Assembly (NCBI RefSeq): GCF_014203795.1 | Contig: NZ_JACHJU010000007.1 | Coordinates: 62,001-126,000 of the forward strand | Reading direction: 5' to 3' | Length of the DNA stretch: 64,000 nt | Source: Streptosporangium album | GTDB lineage: Bacteria; Actinomycetota; Actinomycetes; Streptosporangiales; Streptosporangiaceae | In this document: positions 42,894-52,252 of the stretch, piece after piece | How the letters are laid out: every line of letters starts with the position of its first letter | Position numbering within the stretch: the first letter of the stretch is position 1 | Program-made: the position numbers and the translations under genes | Notes under the pieces: model-generated | What the model was told of the DNA's origin: nothing | Databases searched by the model: none | What the model saw: only the letters and a program-made list of their open reading frames with translations

Positions 42894-43492
42894 GAGCTAC
42901 CCTGGGCCACCGGGTGCGCGGCTCGGCTTCGCTGCCATGCGAATTCGGCCACTTGGAGGCCGACGAGATCCAGTTTGCGCGCCACGTCAGTGTCCGTGAC
43001 CTCGCCGTCTGCGGCGAACACCCGATCGCCTGAGTTGATCGCGACGCCGAGCGGGGTGAGCCACCCACGCAAGGCGTGCACGATGGATCTGAGCGCCACT
43101 AGCGTGGTCGTCGTGCCCTGCCAGCCGTTCGCGCAGACGATGCAGCCGACAGCACGTCCGTCGAAGTAGGGTCGCTCGTCGTTGCGGAGGTCTTCGACGT
43201 AATCGAGGGCGTTCTTCACCATCCCAGAAACGCCTCCGTGATATCCCGGCGAGCCGATGATGATCCCATCGGCCCGACGGAGTGCGTCGACGAGGGCCAG
43301 CGCGGCGGCTGTCCGCTCCTGGCGCTCTGGCGCGTAGAGCGGCAACTCAAGATCGCGTGCGGCGAAGAGCGCAGTTCGCGCCCCGTACGCGGCTGCCTGT
43401 GCCAGCGCCCGGCGCACCGCCCACTCCGTTGACGATCCCGGACGGGTGGTGCCTCCGAGGCCGACCACAAACGGGCGGCCGTCGCTGCCCAT
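42878..43492 (-). CDS. NADPH-dependent FMN reductase
   Basis: 204 residues from the ATG at 43492 (MGSDGRPFVVGLGGTTRPGS). It is a flavodoxin-like fold with the GSxRxxS-like phosphate loop (GGTTRPGSSTEWAVRRAL) and SPGYHGGVSGMVKNALDYVE, the FMN_red signature. It would supply reduced flavin to the LLM monooxygenase whose stop lies 1 nt before its start. It is the last gene of a five-gene operon starting at 47982. Confidence 0.9.
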   Translation of the reverse strand: MGSDGRPFVVGLGGTTRPGSSTEWAVRRALAQAAAYGARTALFAARDLELPLYAPERQERTAAALALVDALRRADGIIIGSPGYHGGVSGMVKNALDYVEDLRNDERPYFDGRAVGCIVCANGWQGTTTTLVALRSIVHALRGWLTPLGVAINSGDRVFAADGEVTDTDVARKLDLVGLQVAEFAWQRSRAAHPVAQGSSSLDL

Positions 43493-43493
43493 G

Positions 43494-44615
43494 TCACAGC
43501 TCCTTGAGCGTAGGGAGGACTTCCTTGGCGATGAGCCGCATACTGCGCTCGGCGTCGTCGAGTGGCATCCCGCCGTAGGACACGTGCAGGATGATTTCGT
43601 CGCAGTTGGTACGGCCGACCATGTCACGGACCTTCGCCACGCACTGGTCCGGTGTTCCCCAGATATGATCGCTCACCAGATAGTTGGCCTCCTCCGTGGT
43701 CTGGGACCCCCGCACGCGGGCGGCTCGCTCGGCGTAATGGGAGTAGCTCGCCAGCTTGTCGAAATGGGTGCCGAAGAACTCGTAGTGCCGGTACGCCGAG
43801 TCCACGTACCGCCGCATGTAGCGGTCGGCGACTTCGCTGGCCCGCTGCTGGTTCTCGTCGCAATACGCCCAGAGCACAAGCGTCGGCCGGGTGGGCGCGA
43901 AACCGTTCTCTGCTCGGATCTTGGCGTACTCGGTGAGCTCCGTCGCATACTCGTCTACCGGCTTGTTCGGGATGACGAGAGCCTTGAGCCCGTTCGCGGC
44001 CGCGACCGCCACGGACTGCGGACTCCCCCAGGCACAACACATGTTGTCGACGATGCGCTGCCCGTTCTGCGGGTGTGGGCGAAGCTCGGTCTCCGGGATC
44101 TTGAAGATCTGGCCATCGTAGGAGAACCGATCCTTCGTCAGCGCGAGCCGTACGATGTCGAGTGCCTCTTGGAAGCGCGGCCGCGATTCCTCCATGTCGA
44201 CCCCGTACGCCTGGTACTCCCGACGGCCGATCCCGCGCCCGACGCCGAGCCGCAACGAGCGCTCCTCCCCCATCACCTCCTGCAGGAACGCGATCTGCTC
44301 GGCCAGCCGGACCGGCTGGTGCCAGGGCAACACGGTGACCATGGTGCCGAGGTCGATGCGGGAGGTACGGCCGGCCATGTAGGTGAGGAATTGCAGCGGA
44401 TTGGGCGCCATCTGGTAGGGCGTGACGTGGTGCTCGACCGACCAAAGAGCGTCGTAGCCGAGTTCCTCGGTGAGTTCGGCGATCCGCAGATCGTCCTGCA
44501 GGATCTTCGAGTCGGGGATCTCCGGCAGGCCGGGGACGTTCTCACCGCGCTCACGTGCCTCGAAACGGTCCCAGTCGCCGGAGTTGGAGAAGTGCATCCC
44601 GATGCCGACACGCAT
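43494..44615 (-). CDS. LLM-class (bacterial luciferase-like) flavin-dependent monooxygenase
   Basis: 373 residues, the common length of the family. It is a luciferase-like barrel: MRVGIGMHFSNSGDW at the N-terminus, ELGYDALWSVEHH, RTSRIDLGTMVTVLPWHQPV, and GRGIGRREYQAYGVDMEESR. These LLM proteins use FMNH2 or F420H2; the adjacent FMN reductase favours a two-component flavin monooxygenase. It may attack a ketone (Baeyer-Villiger) or a related group in the pathway. It is preceded by the serine hydrolase gene (18 nt). Confidence 0.9.
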   Translation of the reverse strand: MRVGIGMHFSNSGDWDRFEARERGENVPGLPEIPDSKILQDDLRIAELTEELGYDALWSVEHHVTPYQMAPNPLQFLTYMAGRTSRIDLGTMVTVLPWHQPVRLAEQIAFLQEVMGEERSLRLGVGRGIGRREYQAYGVDMEESRPRFQEALDIVRLALTKDRFSYDGQIFKIPETELRPHPQNGQRIVDNMCCAWGSPQSVAVAAANGLKALVIPNKPVDEYATELTEYAKIRAENGFAPTRPTLVLWAYCDENQQRASEVADRYMRRYVDSAYRHYEFFGTHFDKLASYSHYAERAARVRGSQTTEEANYLVSDHIWGTPDQCVAKVRDMVGRTNCDEIILHVSYGGMPLDDAERSMRLIAKEVLPTLKEL

Positions 44616-44633
44616 TCGACTACCTCTTTCCTG

Positions 44634-45773
44634 TCATCCGATCGCCGCGTACACGGCACGAGTGAGGCCAACCGTCCGGGGATCGCCCTCCCCTGCAGGG
44701 TTCATCCGCATCTTGTTGGCGACGTAAGCGAAGGCGATCCCGGCCTCGGGGTCCGCCCACGCTGTGGATCCGCCCGCTCCGGGATGGCCGAACGACCGCG
44801 GCCCGACGCCAGGGCCGAGCCCTGCCCCAAGGTGCAGCCCGGTCCCGACTCGGGTGGGCACCCCGATGACGAGGTCCGTCTCCTCCGCCTCAAGGGCTGC
44901 CGCTCGTTCCACCGTCTCGGGACGCAGCAGGCGCATGCCGTCGACGTCGCCGATCGTGGCGGCGTAGACACGTGCCAACGACCGTGCATCACCTATCCCG
45001 TTCGATGAGGGCATCTCAGCGGCGTGCAGATCCCGCCGGTTCCACATGTCGTTGTAGGCGAACAGCCCGGATGGGCCCGACATCACGCGAACCATGAGGG
45101 ATTCCCCTGTGAAGAAGTCCCTCCCCGGCATCTGGTCGGGCAGCACGACGGCGACCCGTTCCTCCTCTTCTTCGGGGAGGCCGATCCAGAAGTCGAGCCC
45201 GAGAGGGGCGGCGATCTCACGTGCGAAGAAGCCGCCGAATCGTTGGCCGGTGATCCGGCGCACGACCTCTCCGAGGATCCAGCCGAAGGTGCGGGCGTGA
45301 TATCCGACGGCCGTGCCCGGCTCCCATTGGGGTGCCTGCGCGGCGATCGCCTCGATCACGGGGTCCCAGGCGAACACCTCGTGCAAGGTGAGGTCGGCGT
45401 CCACGGCCGCGATCCCGGCCCGGTGCGACATCACCCAGCGCACCGGGATGTGTTCCTTGCCGGCGGCACCGAACTCCGGCCAATACTTGGCTACCGGCGT
45501 GTCCAGATCGAGCACGCCTCGCTCAGCAAGGAGATGTACGGCGAGCGCGGTCGGCCCCTTGGTGGCCGAGAACATCAGTGCCAGCGTGTTCTCCTGCCAT
45601 GTCCGTCCTGAGACGGGATCGGCGATTCCGCCCCAGGCGTCGACGACCGGACGGCCGTCCCGGTAGAGGCAGAACGCGGCCCCGACTTCGCCGTGTTCGG
45701 TGAAGTTCGTGAGGAACGCATCAGCGACGGCGCCGTACCCGGGCTCGGCTCTCACGACAGGCTCTGTTGCCAT
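44634..45773 (-). CDS. Serine hydrolase of the beta-lactamase class C / EstB family
   Basis: 379 residues from the ATG at 45773, overlapping the preceding stop by 1 nt. The nucleophile motif is FSATKGPT (SxxK), the second motif is GYHARTFGW (Tyr-His-Ala in place of YxN), and a late GHPGAGGS motif replaces KTG. This pattern is typical of EstB-type esterases and lactonases rather than true beta-lactamases. A lactone or ester hydrolase would fit directly after an LLM Baeyer-Villiger step. There is no signal peptide. Confidence 0.88.
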   Translation of the reverse strand: MATEPVVRAEPGYGAVADAFLTNFTEHGEVGAAFCLYRDGRPVVDAWGGIADPVSGRTWQENTLALMFSATKGPTALAVHLLAERGVLDLDTPVAKYWPEFGAAGKEHIPVRWVMSHRAGIAAVDADLTLHEVFAWDPVIEAIAAQAPQWEPGTAVGYHARTFGWILGEVVRRITGQRFGGFFAREIAAPLGLDFWIGLPEEEEERVAVVLPDQMPGRDFFTGESLMVRVMSGPSGLFAYNDMWNRRDLHAAEMPSSNGIGDARSLARVYAATIGDVDGMRLLRPETVERAAALEAEETDLVIGVPTRVGTGLHLGAGLGPGVGPRSFGHPGAGGSTAWADPEAGIAFAYVANKMRMNPAGEGDPRTVGLTRAVYAAIG

Positions 45774-46945
45774 CAACCGCTCCGGAACCGCGCGTGGCGA
45801 GGCAGGCCAAGGATCCGCTCGGCGATGATGTTGCGATGGATCTCCGTCGTCCCCGCGTAGATCGCGGTGCCCTGGGCGAAGCGGTGCGCCCACTCGATGA
45901 TCCCATCCTCCAGAGCGCCGTCCTCACCACGGGTGATGAGGGCCTCCGGCCCGACGAGGTCGATCATGTCGGCCGAGTCCCGGATGAGCAGCTCGGACGC
46001 CAGTACCCGTCCCATGGGAGAAGGAGTGTTGCGGGCGGCTTCGATGTCGAGCGCCACCTGGGCGAGCCGGACCCGTACAACCGGATCATCGATTACCTGG
46101 TTGGAGGCGGCCCAGCGAAGGGTGTGCTCCAGCAGCCGCTCAAGCGTCTCGTAGTAGGTGACGCCCGCGGGATTGATCTCGGCCAGCCCGTGATCGTCAT
46201 CACGACCGATTCCGTGCTCGGCGCTCAACGGGCCGGACAGCACCGACCAGCCCCCGTTGACCGGGCCGATCCGGTAGTGGTCGGAAACCCGGACGTCGCC
46301 GTAGTAGACGACATTGGTCCGCTCTCCGCCGAGCGTGTGGATCGGGCGGACCTCGACGCCCGGCGAGTCCAACGGCACCAGGAACACCGTCAGGCCGTGG
46401 TGCTTGGGGGCGTCGGGATCGGTACGCGCCACGAGAAAGCTGTACTGGCAGTTCTGTGCTCCGGTGGTGAACATCTTGGAGCCGCTGATGATCCAGCGGA
46501 CACCGTCGCGGGTCGCCTTGGTCCTTACGCCCGCGAGGTCGGATCCGGCGTCCGGCTCCGTGTAGCCGAGACAGATGCAGACCTCCCCCCGCGCGACGCG
46601 CGGCACGATATCGGCCCTCAGCTCGTCGTCGGCGTACGCCCGCACGGCCGCGATGGACAGCGACGTCGTCCCTTTGGTGATGCTGGGCGCGTGGCGCCGT
46701 CGGAGCTCGCTTTCAAGGAGGCGGCAGCGCACAGGATCCAGCCCCGCGCCACCGTCCGCAACCGGCCAGCCGGGGAAGATCCAGCCCTTCGCGCCGAGCG
46801 CGCGGTGGAAGGATCTGTTGTGGCCGGCGCCGGTCTCCCACTCCTCGTCGATGACCGCGGGGGTCAGGTGCTCGTCGAGGAACTGTTCGACCTCTCTGAG
46901 GAAATCCCGTACATCCTCAGAAAGATCCAGCACGCTGAAGTCCAT
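45773..46945 (-). CDS. Acyl-CoA dehydrogenase (FAD), large partner
   Basis: 390 residues from the ATG at 46945 with GAGGAGC upstream; the frame runs 170 codons further but that part is antisense noise. The motifs are CLGYTEPDAGSDLAGVRTKA (FAD/substrate), SGSKMFTTGAQ and the C-terminal signature YAGTTEIHRNIIAERILGLP. It oxidises an acyl-CoA to the enoyl-CoA. It is 2 nt after the second dehydrogenase gene. Adjacent pairs of this kind often form a heterotetramer in actinobacterial sterol and terpenoid degradation. Confidence 0.92.
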   Translation of the reverse strand: MDFSVLDLSEDVRDFLREVEQFLDEHLTPAVIDEEWETGAGHNRSFHRALGAKGWIFPGWPVADGGAGLDPVRCRLLESELRRRHAPSITKGTTSLSIAAVRAYADDELRADIVPRVARGEVCICLGYTEPDAGSDLAGVRTKATRDGVRWIISGSKMFTTGAQNCQYSFLVARTDPDAPKHHGLTVFLVPLDSPGVEVRPIHTLGGERTNVVYYGDVRVSDHYRIGPVNGGWSVLSGPLSAEHGIGRDDDHGLAEINPAGVTYYETLERLLEHTLRWAASNQVIDDPVVRVRLAQVALDIEAARNTPSPMGRVLASELLIRDSADMIDLVGPEALITRGEDGALEDGIIEWAHRFAQGTAIYAGTTEIHRNIIAERILGLPRHARFRSG

Positions 46946-46947
46946 CG

Positions 46948-47982
46948 TCAGCTCCTCACCTGGTCTGCCAACAGCCGGCCGATCGCGGAGAGCTCCGCCC
47001 GTGGGTCCCCGGCGAGTACGCTCCAGCCCTTCGCCCGGCGGAAATAGAGCTGCAGGTCCGATTCCACGGTGAAGCCGAAGCCTCCTTGGACGTGCGTTCC
47101 GACCGTGGCGGCTTTCATGGCCGTCTGCGCGGCGTAGGCGAACGCCATCGGAATGAGCTCGCGTCTTCGGCCCGGCTCGTTCTCCGTGAACCAGGCCGCC
47201 TTCCACGTCAGATGGCGCGCGCCGATCACCGCCGTGTAGGTGTCGGCTAGTGCGTGCGATATCGCCTGGAATGCCCCGATCGGGGTATCGAAGGCCTTGC
47301 GGTCCTTCACGAAGGCGAGTCCAAGCTGCAGGGCGCCGTCGCCGATGCCCACGAGCGCGGCCGCAGTGAGCAGCTTCCATTCGCGTACGGCCTGGCCGTA
47401 CAGCTCGCGGGCGCGTGGTCCGGTGGCGAGTACGGTGCCCGGCGACGCTTCCCACCATGCCAGCGGTGCGCTGCCCTGGTTACGGACCTGGGGCAGCGGC
47501 TTCTCGGTGGCCGCCAGCACCAGGTCGTCGCCGTTCAGACCCAGCACCGCTGCGGCGACGGAGCCGGCGGGGATCAGCTGTCTGTCCGTCGCCATCGGCC
47601 GCAGAGCCAGGGTGGGGAATAGACCGCCGGCCGCTGCGCCCTCGATCCAGGCGCCCGCCTGCTCGGGGGCGCTCCTGCCCAGCAGCCGGAGCGCCACGGT
47701 GGCCTCGATCAGCGGGACGGGCGCGAGGTGGCGTCCGTACTGCTCGGCGACGAGAACGAGATCGACCAGGTCGGCGTCGCCGCCACCCAGTTCCATGGGG
47801 AGCCCCATGGTGACAGCTCCGGTCTGGGCCATGGATCGCCACAGCTTCTCGTCAAAGCCGTGCGGCTCAGCGTCCCGCACGCGGGAGCTCGGGCATTCGC
47901 GGACGAAGAACTCGGTGAAGCTGTCCCGGACCGCACGTTGATCGTCACTCAGGGAGTAATCGTTGCGTCTGACCTCGGCCAC
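46948..47982 (-). CDS. Acyl-CoA dehydrogenase, small partner
   Basis: 344 residues from a GTG at 47982, just after AAGGAGGA; the longer frame to 48072 overlaps the promoter. It has the N-terminal helical domain (YSLSDDQRAVRDSFTEFFVR) and the C-terminal domain (DRKAFDTPIGAFQAISHALA, VQGGFGFTVESDLQLYFRRA). The middle beta domain is short, as in the beta-type partner of paired dehydrogenases. It is the first gene of the five-gene operon and is ~115 bp downstream of a TetR-type palindrome. Confidence 0.9.
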   Translation of the reverse strand: MAEVRRNDYSLSDDQRAVRDSFTEFFVRECPSSRVRDAEPHGFDEKLWRSMAQTGAVTMGLPMELGGGDADLVDLVLVAEQYGRHLAPVPLIEATVALRLLGRSAPEQAGAWIEGAAAGGLFPTLALRPMATDRQLIPAGSVAAAVLGLNGDDLVLAATEKPLPQVRNQGSAPLAWWEASPGTVLATGPRARELYGQAVREWKLLTAAALVGIGDGALQLGLAFVKDRKAFDTPIGAFQAISHALADTYTAVIGARHLTWKAAWFTENEPGRRRELIPMAFAYAAQTAMKAATVGTHVQGGFGFTVESDLQLYFRRAKGWSVLAGDPRAELSAIGRLLADQVRS

Positions 47983-48096
47983 GAATCCTCCTTCTAGGCT
48001 GCGAGCAGGATCAACTTGAGGTCGCGTCGCGCGGTGATCGTGCACCTCAGGTGATCGCGAACTACATGGCACCTCAAGTGGAATCTGCCATGGAAT

Positions 48097-48114
48097 CTAC
48101 CAGTCGGTTGGTAG
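48097..48114. promoter_or_regulatory. TetR-type operator 1
   Basis: CTACCAGTCGGTTGGTAG has 6-bp palindromic arms CTACCA/TGGTAG. Its reverse complement contains CCAACCGACTG, the core shared with the sites at 54288 and 59011. It lies upstream of the acyl-CoA dehydrogenase operon (start 47982, minus strand). Confidence 0.7.
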
Positions 48115-48189
48115 TCTGCCTAGTGGTTCACGCCGCCGGAATCGTCCTGCTCGTCGCTGTCGCCGACGGACAGGACACCGTCGCGGAGT

Positions 48190-49668
48190 TCACCACTCCG
48201 CGATCTTTCCGTTGATGATCGTGAATCGGACGAGGCCGGGCGCCGGATATGCCAGAGCCTGCTCAAGCGATACGTGCAGCACCACGAGGTCGGCGACGGC
48301 GCCGGGCCCGATCCTCCTGGCCGGACCGCCGGGATCGTCGGGCGGTGCGAGATAGGCATCGAGGGCATGGGCCGCGGTGAGGCGCTCGCCCGGACCCACC
48401 ACTCGCCCCGCCGGGGTACGGCGCTGCACGGCGGCGGCGATGATCGCCCATGGGTCGAGGGGGCCGTAGGGGGCGTCGCTGGACAGGGCGAGTGGAATCC
48501 CGGCCCGGGTGAGGCCGGCACAGCGGTAGACGTCGGCGCGATCGTGTGGAGGGAGATCGCGGAGGTAGTCGTCGCCGCGATGCGCAATGAACCCAGGCTG
48601 GCTGACCACACGGATGCGGTGGTGTGCGAGCACCGGGATGAGCTCGGCCGGAACGAGAGCGGCATGTTCGATGCGGTCGCCGGGGAGGACCCCGGCCTCG
48701 TCGAGCGCTGCGAGCAGGATGACCAGCGCCTCCCGGCTCACACAGTGTGCGGCGATCGCGCGTCCGGTCGCGTGCACGGCACGGATCCTGCCGGCGAGCT
48801 CATCGGGCGACGGGAGCCCCGAGTCGGCGAGGACGATCTTGTACGGTCCGACGGTCAGTCGTGAGCCGCCATCAGACCTGGCAGGGTTGTGTGCCCGGTC
48901 CCCCCTGTTCATGACCTTCTCGCCCCTCGATCGGACCTGTGAGTCATCAGGGAAGCCACCCAGAGGCGCCCCCAGCAGGTGTACGCGCTGGGGGAGCGCT
49001 CCGCTGCGCATGGCCGTGGCGATCGCCGCGATGGTGTCGGCGCTGAGATCGGGAGTGGCGTCGGTGACAGTGGTGATGCCGTGCTGGGCGAGAGCGGCGC
49101 CGACGGGGGCGAGATCCGGCGGCTCAGCCGGCGGCAGCCGGGCTCGCAGCCAGTTGTCCGCCCGCCACAGGCGCCCGGTGGGGGTGCCGCTGAGATCGCG
49201 CTCGACGCCAGGGTGGTCGCCGGAGCCGATGCCGGCCGCGGCTACGGCGGCGGTGTTGAGCATCCAGAGGGCGCCGCTGCGATGCTGGACCCGGACCGGG
49301 CGGTGTGGGTGCATGCGGTCAAGAGCGGCGGCGTCGAGGTCTCCGGCAACGGTCTCGATGTATCCGACACCGCGGATCCACCCGTGCTCGTCGGGAGTGG
49401 CGGCGGCGAGTGCCTCGGCGAGGCCGTCGCGGTCGGTCACCTCGGGCGGCCCGCAGTTGACGGAGCGGCCCGTCGCGGCGAGGGCGTGCAGGTGGACGTG
49501 GTGATCGCAGAGCCCGGGAAGCAGCGCTCCGCCGCGGCATGCGTGCTCCTGCTCTCCGGGACGGCGGACGAGGGCGGCACCGACCTCGGTGATCCGGTTC
49601 CCGACCACACGCACATCGGCACGGATACGGCCGTCGAGCTCCACATCGCGCAGCAGCAGCCCGGTCAC
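48190..49668 (-). CDS. Amidohydrolase (YtcJ-like metal-dependent hydrolase)
   Basis: 492 residues from the GTG at 49668, overlapping the CoA-transferase stop by 4 nt. The metal motif is LLPGLCDHHVHLHAL (HxH), and later metal ligands are in AAHCVSREAL, RIEHAALV and LSSDAPYGPLDPW. It belongs to the Amidohydro_3 group. It would hydrolyse a C-N (or C-O) bond. It is cotranscribed with the CaiB-type gene and ends 76 bp from TetR operator 1. Confidence 0.87.
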   Translation of the reverse strand: MTGLLLRDVELDGRIRADVRVVGNRITEVGAALVRRPGEQEHACRGGALLPGLCDHHVHLHALAATGRSVNCGPPEVTDRDGLAEALAAATPDEHGWIRGVGYIETVAGDLDAAALDRMHPHRPVRVQHRSGALWMLNTAAVAAAGIGSGDHPGVERDLSGTPTGRLWRADNWLRARLPPAEPPDLAPVGAALAQHGITTVTDATPDLSADTIAAIATAMRSGALPQRVHLLGAPLGGFPDDSQVRSRGEKVMNRGDRAHNPARSDGGSRLTVGPYKIVLADSGLPSPDELAGRIRAVHATGRAIAAHCVSREALVILLAALDEAGVLPGDRIEHAALVPAELIPVLAHHRIRVVSQPGFIAHRGDDYLRDLPPHDRADVYRCAGLTRAGIPLALSSDAPYGPLDPWAIIAAAVQRRTPAGRVVGPGERLTAAHALDAYLAPPDDPGGPARRIGPGAVADLVVLHVSLEQALAYPAPGLVRFTIINGKIAEW

Positions 49669-50915
49669 GGCACCGCGATCCCCAGCTCTCGCAAGACCTC
49701 CGCCGTATGCTCCCCGCTCCTGGCCACTCGTCCGGAGTCGGAGACTTCGCGTTGCCGGGGAGAGGCGACGGGAACCAGGCCGGCGGGGGTCTCCACGCTC
49801 CACGCGCCATTTCTTCGGCGGGCCGCCAGGGAGCGCGTCCCCGGCGTGCCGGCCGCCGGCCCGACACCGGGCTCCAGCGCCGAGGCGACGACATCGGACA
49901 TCGAAACGTCCCAGAGCATCCCTGAGCCATCGGCAGGGGCAGTCGCGGCGAGGACCGCCGCTGTCAGCCCGGTGAGTGGGTCGGCGATCGCATCGCCGCA
50001 GAACAGCGGGGTACCGTCGGTGTCCCAGGCGACCAGGCCGCTTGCGGCGGCGATGTCGTCACCGAAGCCGACCCGGTCCCTCGCCCGCCCGTACGCGGTG
50101 ATCGAGACCCAGGTGGCGCCGGCGGCCACGGCGGCATCGGCGTCGAGCCCGAAGCCGGCCAGCGCACGCGGACGGGAAGCCTCGATGACGATGTCGGCCG
50201 CGTCGACCAAACGGGCCAGCGCGTGCCGTCCACGAGGATCGCCGGGGTCGAGGACGACCGAACGGTGGCCCGCGTGCAGCAGCCGGTAGAACTCCGCGTT
50301 CCCACGGCGGGCACCGTCCGGCCGCTCCGGTGTTTCGACCTTGACGACCCTTGCGCCCGCCAGGCTGAGCAGGTGCGCGCACAGCGGACCGGCCCACAGA
50401 GCGCTGAAGTCGACGACCAGCAGGCCTGCCGGCGGACGTGGGGCCATGGGCTTCGGCAAGGGGCAGGGATTGCGGTGCTGCCGCACCGGTCCACCGGCGA
50501 TACCCAGCAGTCCGGCATACTCGGCGAACTCGGCGCCCGTGTGTTCCCGCAACCAGCGGGTGACTGCGGGCCAAGGGTCGTCCCCGACCTCGGTGCGGGT
50601 CAGGGCACCGAGCAGCGCGGGATCATCGGGGCGGGCGCAGGAGACCGCGGCCCAGCCGTCGGCGGTCGGCAGTAGGCGGCAGGAACCGCCTGCGGACACC
50701 GCTCCGCGTCGCCGGTGGCCCGTGTAGGCCGCACGTTCCGAGAGCAGTCTGGCGCCGTCCAGCCGGACCGAGGTGAGTTCGGCGAACCGCTCCGACAGTT
50801 CCCGAGCTGTGGTGGCGGCGCGGCCCGGCGGTACCAAAGGAGGGCCATCTGCGCGGCCGGTCAGGGTGACAGCGCCGCTGCGGGCCCAGTCCCTGATGGA
50901 ATCATCGGCCATCAC
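49665..50915 (-). CDS. CaiB/BaiF-type CoA-transferase
   Basis: 416 residues. The canonical CaiB start (LLVVDFSALWAGPLCAHLLS, then GARVVKVETPERPDGAR and HRSVVLDPGD) lies at residue ~165, after a ~160-residue segment that elsewhere is in the C-terminal half. This suggests a permuted arrangement, seen in some actinomycete members. It would move CoA between acids to activate the substrate. The start may be ATG 50915 or 50912. It is divergent from the crotonase gene at 51110. Confidence 0.82.
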   Translation of the reverse strand: MMADDSIRDWARSGAVTLTGRADGPPLVPPGRAATTARELSERFAELTSVRLDGARLLSERAAYTGHRRRGAVSAGGSCRLLPTADGWAAVSCARPDDPALLGALTRTEVGDDPWPAVTRWLREHTGAEFAEYAGLLGIAGGPVRQHRNPCPLPKPMAPRPPAGLLVVDFSALWAGPLCAHLLSLAGARVVKVETPERPDGARRGNAEFYRLLHAGHRSVVLDPGDPRGRHALARLVDAADIVIEASRPRALAGFGLDADAAVAAGATWVSITAYGRARDRVGFGDDIAAASGLVAWDTDGTPLFCGDAIADPLTGLTAAVLAATAPADGSGMLWDVSMSDVVASALEPGVGPAAGTPGTRSLAARRRNGAWSVETPAGLVPVASPRQREVSDSGRVARSGEHTAEVLRELGIAVP

Positions 50916-51109
50916 GGCGCCGACTCAGACAATGCCCGACATGAGGGACATGCGATGACACGCTCCGACGATACACTCGCAGCAATGATCATTCCTGTAG
51001 CCCGAACGTCGCGCGCACAGGCGGACGATCGCCCGGTACGCCAAGCGAACCGGGCCCGGTGCTCGTCGATCCCGGGAGGTGACGTGATGACACGTCGTCC
51101 GGACGGTGG

Positions 51110-52174
51110 GTGCCCGTGAGTGACGTGCCGCATCTGTCCATCGCCGACGTGGCGGACGGTTCCGCCCACGGCCCGTTGCTCGATCAGGCTGGAGCAGTGC
51201 GCGATCCGTTCGTGGCTGTACAACTGGATGACGCTGTCGACCCGGTGACACTGGACCGGGCTGTGAAACGTGCGCGAAGCTGCGATCGACTGTTGGTCGG
51301 AGTCGTCGACGGGCCGCTGCCACCGCAGACCGGGGAGTTGGTGAGCGTGCTGGATCTGACCCTCACAGGTCCGGACACTCAGGCCAGGCGCGATTGTGTC
51401 ACCGTTCCCGATCCGCAGACGCGGCTGGGTCTCCTGTATGCGGCCGTGGTACGCAATCCGCACGCCTCCGTGGTCTTGGGCAGCGTGCTCAGGACGGGGG
51501 AAGCGCTGCCGGTGAGTGCCGCGCTGGACCTGGAGTCCTTCGCCTACTCTGCCTTGCTCGGCGGGCCCGAGTTCCACCGCTGGCTCAGCGCCCGCCGTCA
51601 GCGACCCGTTCCTCCTGCAGCTGACGATCCCATCACGGTCAAGCGGGAAGAAGACCGCCTGCTGATCACGCTCAACCGTCCTGAGCGACGCAACGCCTAC
51701 GGCAGAGACGTCCGCGATGCTCTGGTCGAAGCCCTCCGTCTCGCCGTGTTCGACGACACCATAACCATGGTGGTGCTCAACGGTGCCGGGCCGTCCTTCT
51801 GCTCCGGCGGCGACCTCGACGAGTTCGGCACCACCCCCGACCTTGTCACGGCTCATCTGGTGCGCACCCGCGCCGGTGCCGGCAGGCTCGTCCACGAGCT
51901 CGCCGCCCGGATCGAGGTGCGGGTTCACGGCAGCTGCGTCGGTGCCGGGATCGAGCTTCCCGCCTTCGCCGGAGCCGTGATCGCCGACCCTGGGACCACC
52001 TTCCGTCTGCCCGAAGTGAGCATGGGCCTGATACCGGGAGCGGGCGGCACCGTCAGCCTCCCCCGGCGCATAGGTCGCTGGCGCACCCTCGACCTGGCGC
52101 TGTCCGGCAAGGCCATCGATGCGGCAACCGCCATGGCCTGGGGACTGATCGACGGGTTGCTACCGCGCGAATGA
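51110..52174 (+). CDS. Enoyl-CoA hydratase/isomerase (crotonase) with N-terminal extra domain
   Basis: About 354 residues. The crotonase domain is in the C-terminal ~190 residues: LLITLNRPERRNAYGRDVRD, NGAGPSFCSGGDLDEFG (oxyanion hole) and VHGSCVGAGIELPAFAGAVI, PEVSMGLIPGAGGTVSLPRR. The N-terminal ~165 residues look like a degenerate crotonase half (LLVGVVDGPLPPQTGELV). The start could be GTG 51110 or GTG 51116; a 10-codon ORF (51087-51119) after GGAGGTGA ends across it, suggesting translational coupling. It hydrates an enoyl-CoA of the pathway. Confidence 0.87.
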   Translation: MPVSDVPHLSIADVADGSAHGPLLDQAGAVRDPFVAVQLDDAVDPVTLDRAVKRARSCDRLLVGVVDGPLPPQTGELVSVLDLTLTGPDTQARRDCVTVPDPQTRLGLLYAAVVRNPHASVVLGSVLRTGEALPVSAALDLESFAYSALLGGPEFHRWLSARRQRPVPPAADDPITVKREEDRLLITLNRPERRNAYGRDVRDALVEALRLAVFDDTITMVVLNGAGPSFCSGGDLDEFGTTPDLVTAHLVRTRAGAGRLVHELAARIEVRVHGSCVGAGIELPAFAGAVIADPGTTFRLPEVSMGLIPGAGGTVSLPRRIGRWRTLDLALSGKAIDAATAMAWGLIDGLLPRE

Positions 52175-52252
52175 GCGTTGGGAGCGCGGCGATCCGCGCG
52201 AACACGCAGCGGTCATCGCGATGACGCATGAAGCCCTGAGGCGACGGAAGCT

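Noticed and set aside
43446..45008. 520-codon plus-strand frame opposite the LLM and serine-hydrolase genes
   Set aside because: Antisense shadow; both minus-strand genes have full motif sets and operon spacing.
52184..52240. Two short palindromes (GCGCGG/CCGCGC; GTCAT-CGCG-ATGAC) as operators
   Set aside because: They lie between convergent stops, so a weak terminator is the simpler reading.
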